Assembly (NCBI RefSeq): GCF_051014685.1
Contig: NC_135051.1
Span: 10,311,557 to 10,375,556, forward strand
DNA length: 64,000 bases
Direction of reading: 5' to 3'
From: Ptiloglossa arizonensis
Lineage: Eukaryota; Arthropoda; Insecta; Hymenoptera; Colletidae
The position numbers and the translations under genes were made by a program. Shown here in pieces: positions 1 through 11,595 of the stretch (within the stretch, counting starts at the first letter, position 1; the number at the start of each line of letters is the position of its first letter). A model generated the notes under the pieces. It worked only from the letters and a program-made list of their open reading frames with translations. It was not told the origin of the DNA and ran no database searches.

Positions 1-1181
1 GCAGTAGTTGTAAGTTTTACATGGAAATATGATAGAATTATATATATATATATATATATGTATGTATACATTTACACACACACATAAATATTGTTTATTC
101 TTATAGCAAGCAAAACTTCAAAATAAAGATTTAAAGGAACGTTTCTCGACATTGAATTTAATTGGTAATATCTATTTCTTATTATTTCTTTTTATTTACT
201 TGTAGATTGATAATAATATTTAAATATTTCAGACCTTAGTTGGCATAGTAAACGTAAGATATGGTATGGTTACACATTAATAGATTATAATAAATCTGCA
301 GATCAACCCACAATTAGAACATTACAATATTCTATGAAAAGATATTTTGATTCAGTAAATGTGAAATTAATCGTGAAAACAAACATACATGATGATATTT
401 TGTTTATTTCTCTGACAACAAAGAATATAAGAAACAAGAAAAAGAGGTCAGACGTATATCCTCTTTATATTGCTTTATTCCCAGGTCAAGAAAATTTTTT
501 TATAAGCAAAAAAAATGTTCCGCAAGATATAACGGATGCATTAGTAACTTGTATGGGATCTAAGGGAAGTAAAATGCTGAAATTAAAAGGAAGACATCTT
601 AAATCGTTAAATGAAATGTGTTGGAGACGGAAAGGACACATATTAAATTGTGAAAGTATTAATGAAATTCTGCAGTATAGAGATGCTAGTCCTGTGAGAA
701 AGTAATATTTACCTTAAATATTTCTAAGAAAATGGTTTCTAAACATTTTTTTGTAAAAAGGGGATAATACTTATTGTATTATGTATTTTGTATATTTTTT
801 AGGAGTACAGGTACAGACTATATGCAATGTAAACAACGAAAAAAGTATGCGGAAAAGTGTTTTGGTGATAAACCTCCTACTTTGGAATCACTTGTTATGA
901 GTGCATCAAACATACCATGGGTACACAGTGATATATCGAAAGCACTACCAAATGAAAAGATCAGTGTAACGTGAGTACAGTTCTTATATTTTCAGAATAA
1001 GTATAATATGATATAATACTCTTAATTCTACATATATTTCAGATGGGAGTTTCGTAGTCACAATATTACTACATTTTTAACAAAATTAATAGAGCAACAA
1101 GTACTTGTTACACCAGTACCAAAATATATATCAGATTTCATGGTATCAGGTAAAAATCAACTTATACTTCAAAACAATTAA
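1..1181 (+). CDS. CENPN: CENP-N-like kinetochore protein, 3' part (5' end outside window)
   Basis: Exons inferred by hand are 1-9, 107-164, 233-701, 803-970 and 1043-1181. All junctions are GT-AG and the joined frame is open (843 nt, 280 residues plus stop). The order of blocks matches vertebrate CENP-N. There is a segment around KIWYGYTLIDY, then YPLYIALFPGQENFFISKK, then a helix with LKLKGRHLKSLNEM, then RKKYAEKCFGDKPPTLESL, which resembles the QETFGDYPQPQLEF region of the human protein, and a short C-terminal domain. CENP-N belongs to the inner kinetochore CCAN complex and in vertebrates reads CENP-A nucleosomes. The assignment rests on remembered block similarity, not on a search. The N-terminal pyrin-like part lies upstream of the window. 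No other family fits as well. Confidence 0.62.
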
Positions 1182-1467
1182 CAATTATGTTCATATAGTA
1201 TGATATTGATATGTAATTACTATTGACGGAACACTATTATTTTAAGTGCCAAATGTGAAAAATTGTTACTATTGCTATGTTGTTTTATTGAAATCAGTCA
1301 GAACTAGTTATATTATTTGTGCAATTTTTTCCATCAGACTGATTTGTAAACATTAGTATAAAACTTAAGATTTTTCTTTTATAAGATTTATCGTACTTTA
1401 ACATTATGTTTAATTCTTATAAATGATATGTAAAAAAATGTTTGTTGTGTTCTAACTTGGTACATTA

Positions 1468-1473
1468 AATAAA
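1468..1473 (+). terminator. Poly(A) signal AATAAA of the CENP-N-like gene
   Basis: An AATAAA lies 287 bases past the stop codon in AT-rich sequence. It is a plausible 3' end, but further A-rich candidates lie at 1900-1930. Confidence 0.4.
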
Positions 1474-2656
1474 AAGTAATGTGTTCCATACACCTAGTTC
1501 CAAGAATTAGTGCTAAATTAGAAGTAAATGTTCAGTTTGATTCTATCTCCTCTTCTTCTTAGTCCGTGTTTTGGTTTCTCATATTTTATAGCGAATTATT
1601 CAATTCACTACACATAAGTAGGTTAGCTCTTCTATATTAGACATTCTGAAAGGTCCAAACCATTCCATAGTGCAATCAATAAAATAATAAACTTATGCAC
1701 CAATGTTGTACAGCTTTTAAGTGTCTTAACATATGAGATCAGTATTAGTATTAAAGATTTTCATTTTGAAACTTATAACTTTCTTCTAGAAGGGTAAGAG
1801 TGTACATAACCAGGTGTATATTACAACTAATATAGAACTTCAAAATTATACAAAAAGATGTATATATAATCATAAAGTTTATATTTTTACTTTAATAAAT
1901 AAAAGAACATGCATATAATTTAATAAAAGTTTTGTTATAAAATAATATTTTTTGAATAAAGTAATATAATTTCATTTTAATTGAAAGATTCAACTCCGTT
2001 AATTTTAATACCTTATTTATTTATATTACTTGCACAAGAAGTTCATTTCGTTTATTAATTCATTGAAATTTTTAAACCTTACCTTGCATCATTTACTTAT
2101 GACATTTAAACGCTTAAATAATTGACAAAACATGTTTTTTACCAATTATTTTATTGATAAATTGATTGTTATACCGACGCAAACCATCATTCATATAATT
2201 CGAAACAATTTCAAGATGGCGATTATAGAGTGGTGTAATGACCACTAGCGCTACCTATCGACCCGTTATAACCAAAGAAAACATGTTAACAAGATATTCT
2301 AACTCTCGAACATGTGTTCTCTGACTGTCATAATCATACTACTATAGTCAAATTATGATTAAGATATGAATTCGATAAATAAAAAAAACATTAATGTTAA
2401 TGTAACAAAATATTTTGGAAGGGTATAAAAATACTTGTAATAAAATTAAAAATAGTATCTGTATTTACTGTAGGTTCGATTACTCGATATATGTGATAGA
2501 GTAACGTTATTGCGAAGGTATATACTTATAGCACTTCCGTAAAGGCAAGCTTCGGATCGCTTCGGACGTAAGTTACTTGTCGCGAGTCGGTTGAGATTTC
2601 TTTAAAAAGTCACGTTTAAAAGAAACTGATCTCATTTTATTGGACCATAGGGGATA
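1474..2656. other. Intergenic stretch and half pint 5' flank
   Basis: No coding potential was seen. From ~1474 to 2200 the sequence is AT-rich. At 2212-2224 there is a YY1/Pho-like CAAGATGGCGATT. At 2245-2260 there is CTAGCGCTACCTATCG, which resembles an insect CTCF-type core. At 2533-2539 an ETS-like ACTTCCG lies about 120 bases before the half pint start codon, so transcription probably starts between ~2540 and 2620. These motif calls are by eye. Confidence 0.35.
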
Positions 2657-5600
2657 ATGAACGGAGCAATGTCCATGGTAAGTTGACTTTTATCATTGTT
2701 TTTATATGAAACATTGAATTGGTAGAAGTAACAAATGATGGATCATGATGGCGGTTGTAAAATGCTTGTAATGTACTTAAGTGATTAATATTCCCAAGCA
2801 TATTAATATGTTATAAGTGTAAAACGGCAGAAGTTTTTTCTACTATATTTAATAAGCATGAATTACTGATCAATTAATTAACACGGATTGTTATAATATT
2901 ACAAATAACTCAGTCAGTAAAGTTGACTCTTCCATACAGTTTACTATATCGTGGATGAAAACCTTACTATTTACAAATTTGTTCGTTAATTTGTATTTAG
3001 ATAATTATAAGATGTTATTATTGTTATGATGTACGCAGTATTAAATTTTTTCTGTCAAAATTACCGCATTTTACAAAAACTGATATTTTTAGCATTTAAA
3101 TTGAGCGCCAATTTTTAATTGTAATGATTAGAAAAAATAATTGAGCATTTGAAATATTATAGATTGTTTTGTAATTGATAGTATCTTATTTTTATTAAAT
3201 AAAACCAAAAACGTTTAACATGTGTTCTTAGCCACCGACGTCCCAGAACAATGCGGAACCACCGAACAAGAAACCTAGAGTCGAAGGTACATTGCTAATA
3301 CAGCCAAATAGCTGTATGTCCCTAATCGTTAACAAATCATACGGTTAAGCATACAAGCGGAAAAGACAGGTGAACACAGAAGCAACAACAAGCGTAATAT
3401 ATTTTTAAACAAAGGAAATGATGAAGAGAAACATATACTATTTATTTAGGACAATCAGGTGCTAGCTTTCTATTAAAGTGCTGGCAATCTATAAGTGTTG
3501 AGAGGTCTAATGCAGTTTCAGAATATATTTTGGTAGGCTAGGGTAATAGGTGATCGTTGGCCCTCAATAAAACTAATGTATGGTTGTCCTTCTGTTCTGA
3601 GATGTTACAGCGGAGAGACAGTACAGAATCTGTGGCCTACGACTGAGCTGTGATCATGAGCGTGCGCCAAACAAAGAAAGAGAACGCTACATTCGTTGAA
3701 CAGAACAAATCAGAGTTTTGCAAACTCCACTGACACAGCATCTATTGTCGAGTACCAAATACGATGCGTATTTTAGATAGGTCAGCATTTTAGGGTAGTC
3801 TTCTTTCATCCTAATTATAAGCCTCATTCTGTACATGAATCGCTTTATTGAAACAAGGTGCTTGAATCTACTTTATTTTTATATACTAATGCAAAACTAG
3901 GCAACTACAATTCATTTTGCTTGAAAATTCCTTACCTCCTATCATAAATAGTAAATATTATTTTTTTTTATTTATTATTTAATTACAAAATATAAAGTAG
4001 AAAAAGAGAGGCTTATAAATAGGAGAGGCAATGGCGATGTATGTTTTTCAAGATATTCTCAAACGAAGTTCATCCTATTTGTATTTATGTTATGTAAACA
4101 TGAGGTAAGACTTTTTTATAATAAAGAAGACGTGCCCATTGTGAGTTAATAAGAAAATATTGCAGAACAGCGTCCAACACGAGAAAATATGCTTTTTCGA
4201 CGGTCGATCGCGTTAGATTTCTTGTCAATTAGGATCGCCATTGCTACATAGAAAGTGTTAAGGCTAATTGCGTGGTAGGTTGGAAAAGGCAAACTGTAAG
4301 AAAATGGCGCAGAAAATGCACTGAGAGTATTCTCCTTTGCTTTGTGCTTACAGATTTGTGCGTCGCCTCAATCTCGGATAGTTTGCGCACAACCATCATT
4401 GCTCAGCCCAGAACACGGTTAGCCGTTAATCAAATGATCAAACAAAGTTAACATTATTAATTCGTGAAACTGCAAAAGTCGTAAAAGAGAAAAAGAAGCG
4501 TTTCAACGTGTTCTGATTTCTGTTTCAGAGACTAGCAGACCAAATTGGTTATGATCGTACGAAACCTAATCTAGTTATCGGTAGTCTGATTTGTTTGAGG
4601 CTGATAGTGTAAACAGTAATGAAGTTTAAATGAAAGATATTAATGCATTCAGTTGCAGTGATCTCTTTTAAATTTTAATATTGTTTCCAACAAAAGTCTG
4701 GTTATTACTCGTTTGAAGTACAAAACAAAGTTTATATTAATGGCGTGCAAGAAAAAAAAGGAATTCCACTTTTTCCTTAATGTGTATAAAATATATTTAT
4801 ACTTGTATATTTTATACATAGTACCTTGTATTATAAAAGTGAAATATTATTGTTCCTGACTGTTTTAATTTCTTTGAACTTACAGTTTGGAGGACGGTTC
4901 TACCGTGGGAACTACTGCACGACATCGTTCCTTTTTTCATCTCTTTTTAAGTCATTTTGTTGCGTTCCTTGTCTATACTACAAATTCTATAGCTATTTAT
5001 GAAAAGTACACTTATAAGAAACAATATATTCGCACGGCAAATATTGATCATTTTTTAACCAAAAGTTAGTAATGCGAATATTTCAGATTCTATTTAATTT
5101 TAATAAAAACTAAGAATAAAAGTTAAGAACTCAAAACTGTATTCCCTGTAAAGTTATGTCATTCTAGTACCTCTATCGTCACAAAGCAAAAAAGATAATA
5201 TGGAAATTAGTAGTTTTGTAAAACATCACTATGTGTGTGCGTGTGTGTGTGTGATGGTGGAGGTACTAAATGTAATTAATTATCATGTTATATGTTTATC
5301 TAATACTAATTTTCTTCGTAGGAAATGCATCAGAGTTCTTGCCAGGCCCTATATATGATCTTAATCAAATTGGACAAGTTGTTGCTGGTATGTAAAATTA
5401 TAATACCATTTAATTTTTTAAATTAAACTATTAAGTTGCATCAAATAATTTATTATTTGCAAATGATGTATAAAAAAATTGTGACAATAAAATTTTAATC
5501 ACTCCAATTGACGTTATATTGAGGGTTGATAATAATGTAGTGGATAAGTAGCTGATAAGATCTGACAAAACACAGTTTAGTAATACCTTTTGATCAGCTG

Positions 5601-8600
5601 CAAATATATGTTTACATATAATATTTATTTTGTTACAGGACCTGGAGCTAAATATCTTACATTACCTGGCATTCTAGGTGCAGGCCTCCCAAAAATTACA
5701 TCTGAACAGCAGGATACAGTAAATAGAGCAAAGAAATACGCGATGGAACAGAGCATCAAAATGGTTCTAATGAAACAAACCCTCGCGCATCAACAACAGG
5801 TAATTTTCAAATATGAAGCTAACAAACTTTACTCGCCTAACATACATTTTGTATTCCATTGTACATTCATAAACTCTTAAATTGAATATTTTCTTTGTTT
5901 TATTTCCATTCTGCCTTGACACAATTGATAGATAATGTGTAAAGTATTAAATATCTTCAATGGATAAAATGAATAAATTTTATTTATGCTGTATTATATA
6001 TGAGTACACATATAGGAAGAATGATACTTAAAAATGAGAGAAAATTAATTTTCATCTAATTTCAATTATTAAATAAAATTTTAATTGTTCATAAGAATGT
6101 ACAATGGAGTTAACATATTTTTATGAAATTATATATTACAATTGTGGGGTTCTTTTTTATCTCAAAAAGTATCATTTATTGAAAGATATATTCACATGTT
6201 GCTTCCTCTATTTAGCTCTTTGCCAATAATACCGAAAAAGCCAACAATTTCTTATGTATGCATATAGTGCTTTAAATTAACGTTTGTCCTTGCAATTTAG
6301 CTCGCCCCGCCGAGTAATGAATTATTGTACAAATATATTAACCCGTGTTCGTTATGACGAGCGAGTAAAGTGAAAAAAATATAACAGAAATTAGAAACGA
6401 ACACTGGAACCTAACTCTGATCGGTTGATTTTTTCTCCCTGCAGAAGAATAAGTTGGTCCTGCGGCAGCAAGTTTTATTGCTAATGTGCAGGTTAGTGTC
6501 AACCAAGTCAAGACAGAAACAATATGAAACCGCCTTACGATCAAACACTCCTAAACGTTTCCCTGAGTTACTACTGTAAGAAAAAGGTTAGATATCTTGA
6601 GATAGTAGTCGGCGGGAGCAGAGCTGTACCAGCGCAAAGGAGGACAAGTTTTTGTGCATGAATCTATGGACGATTTGAGAAAAATAATCGATATATACTT
6701 CTGAGCTCGACTATTCTTTCTTTCCTTGTGGCGAAGTAATTTTTTAAGAATATTTGTAGTATTCAATTCTGATTTATATTTAGAATACATTGTTATATTT
6801 AGAATACTGCTTTATCATTATGAATTCTGAATATAATAACAAATACTTGATTTAAGAAAAGACTAATAATGTACACATTTTTAATAATGTGTTCTGGATA
6901 TAGGCTCAAAACAAAAGTAGAAGTTGTTTGTTTTCTATGTTTTTTTTTTATACCATCTTATGACGAGTAATGTTTATTCTGTATCCAAATGATAGATTGA
7001 CTATTTTTTGAATAACTGGCTCTTGCTCGTTTTCAAATCGATTTCTCTCTTTAAAGATTTGTAACATTAAGAAAAGAGTAGTTGAGCAAAGAAGGTGGAA
7101 TGGTAAAAGAGCTTGGGGGATTTTTGAGATGAACGAGACATGGTGTATGTAAGGGGGAGGGATATCAATAGAAGGCCTATGGTCCTTTGTGTTACAGCAA
7201 ATGGCTAGTCAACGGAATCAGGTGCAGAGACAGCAGGCTCTCGCCCTCATGTGCAGGTTTGTTTGTTCTTTGTCTTAGCCCTCCAAATTTCGTCCTCGAG
7301 ACTCGAAGATAATTTTCAACTCTCGTATCTTGTATTTACTAAAATGTTTCATTCATAATTTAACTTGGGTTCCATTCTAATTATTTAAAATTATGTATAC
7401 TTCACCATGATTAGTTAACGCTCAATGCTTGTTCTTTTAAAGTATTAAGTACTTTTTAAACATTAAAAACGCGAATATAACATCGTGTATTCACATTAAA
7501 TTCTTCCGATTATCATCGTCAACTTGAAAGAATATTCTTGCAAAAGAGATGTGGTGTCTTGTGTAAATGAGTATTTAACAAATGTACGAAACTTGTCAGT
7601 AAAATTATTGTATTTGTGTAAACATCTAAATATGTATACAATTTTTTACATTAGTAGATATACACATGTAACACACATTTAAATTAAACAAAATTATTAA
7701 GATAAAAGCAAATTGCGTTGACAAAATTCTTTTTGCAAGAAATATCTTTGAATATTTTGTTTTGTTTTGTATCTAATTGATGATAGGATAGAATTGTGAA
7801 TACAATAATAATAGATACAAATAAAAAGAAAAAGTCTGTCTAACATACTTATGGTTGATTGTCACCTGAAATAAAATTCCTGTATGCCAGGGTATATGTG
7901 GGCAGCATCAGTTTCGAATTAAAAGAGGACACGATCAGGCAGGCTTTCCTGCCTTTTGGTCCTATAAAATCAATCAACATGTCTTGGGATCCTGTTACTC
8001 AGAAGCACAAAGGATTTGCATTCGTCGAATACGAGATACCTGAAGCAGCACAACTTGCTTTGGAACAGATGAACGGTGTCATGATTGGTGGACGTAACAT
8101 CAAGGTAGCGGGACGTACCTATATAACGAATTTCCTGTCCCCCAGCAATCCTATCATCCCGCCGGAGGTCGGCAAATTTTTATTTAGCCTTATCCAATAC
8201 GAAATTCCTTTTGATTGAACTGCATCATACTTATAGAATGCACTTTGATCAAAATATTCATTAAATCTTTTCTTTAAAATCTTAGCAGATTCCATACTGT
8301 AGATTTTGAAATTATTTATGATGTCATGTTATTCGATAGTTTAAGGAATTCGTAAATAATTTTAGCATTACATAAACTAAATGTTTATAAAAAAATATTC
8401 GTATAAAATCTAATAGTTTTCAACTTGAAAAAGTTTCTAGCCAATAGTAGTACAAGCGAATTCTCTCAATTACAGAATATAATTCCTTTCCTTAATTCCA
8501 TTTCACACATATTTAGTTATTTAAAAATTTGTTTTATATCTAAAACTGTGCTCTTTATCAAATTTTGTATAAATATTCTTCTCGTCGTCATTGAAAGTAT

Positions 8601-10089
8601 TTTTATTAAATTTATGTGATTTCTTTCAGGTCGTGGGGCGCCCATCAAACATGCCCCAAGCTCAATCTGTAATAGACGAAATTACCGAAGAAAGTAAACA
8701 TTATAATCGTATTTATATTGCATCTATTCATCAAGATTTAACTGAGGACGATATTAAATCTGTATTTGAAGCATTTGGTCCTATTACATATTGCAAATTA
8801 GCACAAGGAAGTTCACCCCACCGGCACAAAGGTTATGGCTTTATTGAATATGAAACAATGCAGGCTGCTTTGGAGGCTATAGCATCAATGAATTTGTTCG
8901 ATTTGGGTGGTCAGTACTTACGAGTAGGCAGAGCTATTACTCCACCAAATGCTCTTATGGGTCCACCAAGTGGAACCAGTATGATGCCTACTGCAGCGGC
9001 AGTTGCAGCTGCTGCTGCAACAGCAAAGATTCAAGCAATGGATGCCGTAGCCAGCAACGCAGTTGCTCTTGGCTTAACCAAACTTGGAGCTTCTGCGCCA
9101 CCAATATTGAATCAAGGTATATAGAGATTTATAAAATCTTATATGTAGTTCACTTTTCCTGTTTATGGTTTTATGAAGTGGATGTATTCATATGATATCT
9201 ATGTGTCTGTACGTAGCTTTACCTGGTATAGTAAGACCCACACTTGCTCCTGCAACAATGATGGCGCCGCCAACTATAGCAACAGTAGCACCAGTTATAC
9301 CTCCACCTGGTATAGCTATACCACAAACTCTAACTCGACTACCGGCAATTATTCAACCGATACCTGGGCAGCCAGTTGTCATACCACCTCCAGCTGTCGT
9401 CACACCTACAATAGTAGGAACTCCGGTTGTAAGTCTTTCATGATTTACTCTTCTTTGTATCTACTTCGGACTACATGACCAGTTTTTTTAATCTTTTAAA
9501 ATGTTATGATTGTTAGATACCTGTTACAACTGCAACAAACTCCGATATAATGAGACGGGCACAAGAGCAAGCAGCTCATCAAAAACAACAGGAAGAACTG
9601 CAGAAGAAATTACTAGAAGAAACAGAACCACAAACGTTGCAACAGCAAGAGAACATGTCAATTAAAGGGCAAAGCGCGCGTCACCTCGTTATGCAAAAAC
9701 TTATGCGTAAAGTTGAATCCCGAGTTGTTATTTTGAGAAATATGGTAGCTCCGGAAGACGTAGATGAAAGTTTGCAAGAAGAAATTCAGGACGAGTGTTC
9801 AAAATTTGGAGTTGTGGAAAGAGTTATTATTTATAATGAACGACAATCTGAAGATGACGAAGACGCAGAAGTTATTGTAAAGATTTTTGTTGAGTTCTCT
9901 CAAATGAGCGGTATGTGATTCATGTTTCTTCAAAATTAGTTTTAAGTTGACTACATTATATAATTAATTACCATTTTAGAAGCAGAACGTGCAAGGGATT
10001 CTTTGAACGGCCGTTATTTCGGTGGACGATTAGTAAAAGGAGAGCTATACGATCAAGCTCTATTTGATAATAACGATTTTTCTGGTTGA
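2657..10089 (+). CDS. hfp: Half pint / PUF60 (poly(U)-binding splicing factor)
   Basis: Exons are 2657-2677, 3232-3286, 5322-5387, 5639-5799, then either 6445-6491 or 7198-7256, then 7891-8104, 8630-9116, 9217-9428, 9517-9910 and 9980-10089. The 7198 form encodes 592 residues and the 6445 form 588. Near residue 20 there is a basic NNLS-like NKKPR. A conserved helix ([17 protein letters not shown]) precedes RRM1 (about 122-192). RRM2 spans about 219-295, followed by an Ala/Pro-rich linker. A C-terminal UHM domain (about 493-592) carries the RYF variant of the UHM Arg-X-Phe motif in [10 protein letters not shown]. The family binds pyrimidine-rich RNA with U2AF at 3' splice sites and regulates alternative splicing in the nucleus. 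The start at 2657 precedes another Met five codons on. NIK at the end of RRM1 joins VVGRPSN, one Val more than in the fly protein as I remember it. Confidence 0.93.
3287..5321 (+). other. Large second intron of half pint
   Basis: This 2-kb intron separates the exon encoding the basic N-terminus from the next coding exon. It contains several good pyrimidine tract-AG sites with no coding continuation, for example before 3635, 4355, 4529 and 4886. Read in the gene's phase each runs quickly to a stop, so they could be poison exons, alternative leaders or decoys. I see no transposon and no conserved protein in it. A GT microsatellite lies just beyond at about 5229-5253, in the same intron. Confidence 0.4.
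6445..6491 (+). CDS. hfp: half pint alternative exon, copy a (mutually exclusive)
   Basis: This 47-nt exon has a strong acceptor (pyrimidine tract, CTGCAG) and donor (CAG|GTTAGT). It enters at phase 0 and leaves at phase 2. It encodes [15 protein letters not shown] plus the first two bases of the shared Arg codon. It shares the RQQxLxLMCR ending with the exon at 7198, so the two look like duplicates. Used alone it keeps RRM1 in frame. Confidence 0.75.
7198..7256 (+). CDS. hfp: half pint alternative exon, copy b (canonical)
   Basis: This 59-nt exon has GTTACAG before it and CAG|GTTTGT after it, and is also phase 0 to phase 2. It encodes [19 protein letters not shown] plus the split Arg. This matches the [16 protein letters not shown] segment that I recall from fly Half pint, so this copy is the ancestral-type version. 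Confidence 0.85.
8105..8167 (+). CDS. hfp: Possible in-frame extension between RRM1 and RRM2 of half pint (alternative donor)
   Basis: The RRM1 exon can end at the donor AAG|GTAGCG (8104) or at GAG|GTCGGC (8167). The 63 bases between are open in frame (21 codons, beginning [13 protein letters not shown] and ending PPE). Either donor joins the next exon without a frameshift. Both donors are weak, so the short form may be the only real one. Confidence 0.3.
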
Positions 10090-11154
10090 TCAAAAAATAT
10101 ACATTTGTCGTGCATTGAATTCTGTCAATTTCTTTCGGACGAAAGAATTTATGTCTGCTGTTGACTAATATTCCGTACTTCAGTACCCGAAGTACTACTT
10201 CTTACAAACTTCAAGAGTTATAAGACTGTCTTCTCGTTAAGAAGATGGACTTAAATTTCCATTTTTGCATCATTAAACCTATATTTAAAATCGGTAGATC
10301 AATTGGTACTATTATTAATACTTGGTAGAACAATATTTTTCAAAGTCATAATTGTAGGAATTTATTTATACTGGTGGTTATAAAATAAAGGTGAATAAAG
10401 TTTTAGGATATACGTGTATTGAATGAGGTAGTAGTAGGAACAAAACATTAACAAAGCACACAAATTATAACTACGCTCACTACGTTATTCTTATTTCAAA
10501 ATTCTTATATTCTCACACGCATCATTCATTCCCTTTCATTCTAATTCTTAATTTCTTTCACTCCATACATCTGGTCACGTTCGCCCAAAATTTCCCAGTC
10601 TGGCGCCATCTCATTTGCTCTTCTTTCACGCCTCGAAAACACCACTCGCTCGTCTGCTCCAAACACTTTAGACTTTCGCCGGACCACACGCAATTCCTTT
10701 TATTCTCGTGCATTATCACATAATTTTATTAAAATCAATAGAAATCTATAAAAATAACCCTGTTCGACAAAAGATTAAAGTTTGAATTAGTATAATTATC
10801 GAAGTTTTGTAAGAAGAAATTCCATTTAAATTTAGTATTGATACTGTTAATTTTGTTTGTGTCAAGGAAGGTATGATCGATTGCATACAGAATACCATAC
10901 CTAAATGTATTTGTATAGAAATATAGGCTATTAATAAATTGTTTTACTTATGAACAAATGCATAAATTATACATATATCATAATACAAGTATATGTTACA
11001 ATAAAATTTGTACATATTTACTAGATATTTTATTGGTTTTGAACATTCAATGAGTTAATTACATTCAAATGTAATTAAATTGAATTAAATCATTTACTTA
11101 TAAATATGTTAAATATACTTTCTTCGCATATTTTTATTTATATTTTCTAACAAT
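10090..11154. other. 3' UTRs of half pint (+) and NDUFAF2 (-)
   Basis: Two AATAAA signals for half pint lie at 10384-10389 and 10394-10399. On the opposite strand, AATAAA for NDUFAF2 reads at 11138-11133, and another lies near 11030. The rest is AT-rich and noncoding. The two genes are convergent. Confidence 0.55.
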
Positions 11155-11595
11155 CTACTCTTGGTGTTTTATTTTATAATCAGATCCATCATTTTTATAT
11201 TCTTCATATACTGGAAATGATTGTACTTTTTTTCCAACAGGCAATTCTGATATTTGTGATGTAGTTTTTGAATATGTGGCTTTTATTTGTGCAGCATTTT
11301 TTTTTTTAGTTAAAGCTATTTGATAATTCTGCTCTAATTCTTCTTTTGTCGGTGGATCTATCCTACGATGTCTTAGCCATGATTCCCATTCTGCTGGTAA
11401 TTCCTGTTCAAAATTTATTTTATCCACAGGCACAAAATAGCGAGATGGTTTTGATTTAGTTGTAGTCTGTGTTTCATAATATTTGGTTCCATAGTAATCT
11501 TCACCGATTAATTTGGGTTGCTTAGTATTTCGTTGGAAAGAAGCAACAAAATTTTTCCAGATCAATTGTATTACACCTCGTTCCTTTTTAGACAT
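11155..11595 (-). CDS. NDUFAF2: NDUFAF2 / mimitin, complex I assembly factor
   Basis: This single-exon reading frame of 146 residues is close to the usual family length (~170 in human). The family pattern is visible. An N-terminal helix (VIQLIWKNFVASF) is followed by GEDYYGTKYYE, which matches the VGTDQFGNKYYYIP block of the human protein. It is followed by RYFVPVDKINFEQELPAEW and by ESWLRHRRIDPPTKEELEQN, which matches WEAWIRRTRKTPPTMEEI. The protein is a soluble mitochondrial chaperone that joins a late membrane-arm intermediate of NADH dehydrogenase and leaves before completion. The start is the first Met, in the context TTTCAAAATGTC. The C-terminal third is poorly conserved, as is usual for this family. 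Confidence 0.9.
   Translation of the reverse strand: MSKKERGVIQLIWKNFVASFQRNTKQPKLIGEDYYGTKYYETQTTTKSKPSRYFVPVDKINFEQELPAEWESWLRHRRIDPPTKEELEQNYQIALTKKKNAAQIKATYSKTTSQISELPVGKKVQSFPVYEEYKNDGSDYKIKHQE

Noticed and set aside
9173..9478. Ser/Thr/Asn-rich 101-residue + frame
   Set aside because: It is an off-frame reading of the Pro/Ala-rich linker exon of half pint.
10425..10440. let-7-like string TGAGGTAGTAG in the half pint 3' flank
   Set aside because: The match ends after 11 bases and no complementary arm that could form a hairpin is present within 100 bases on either side.
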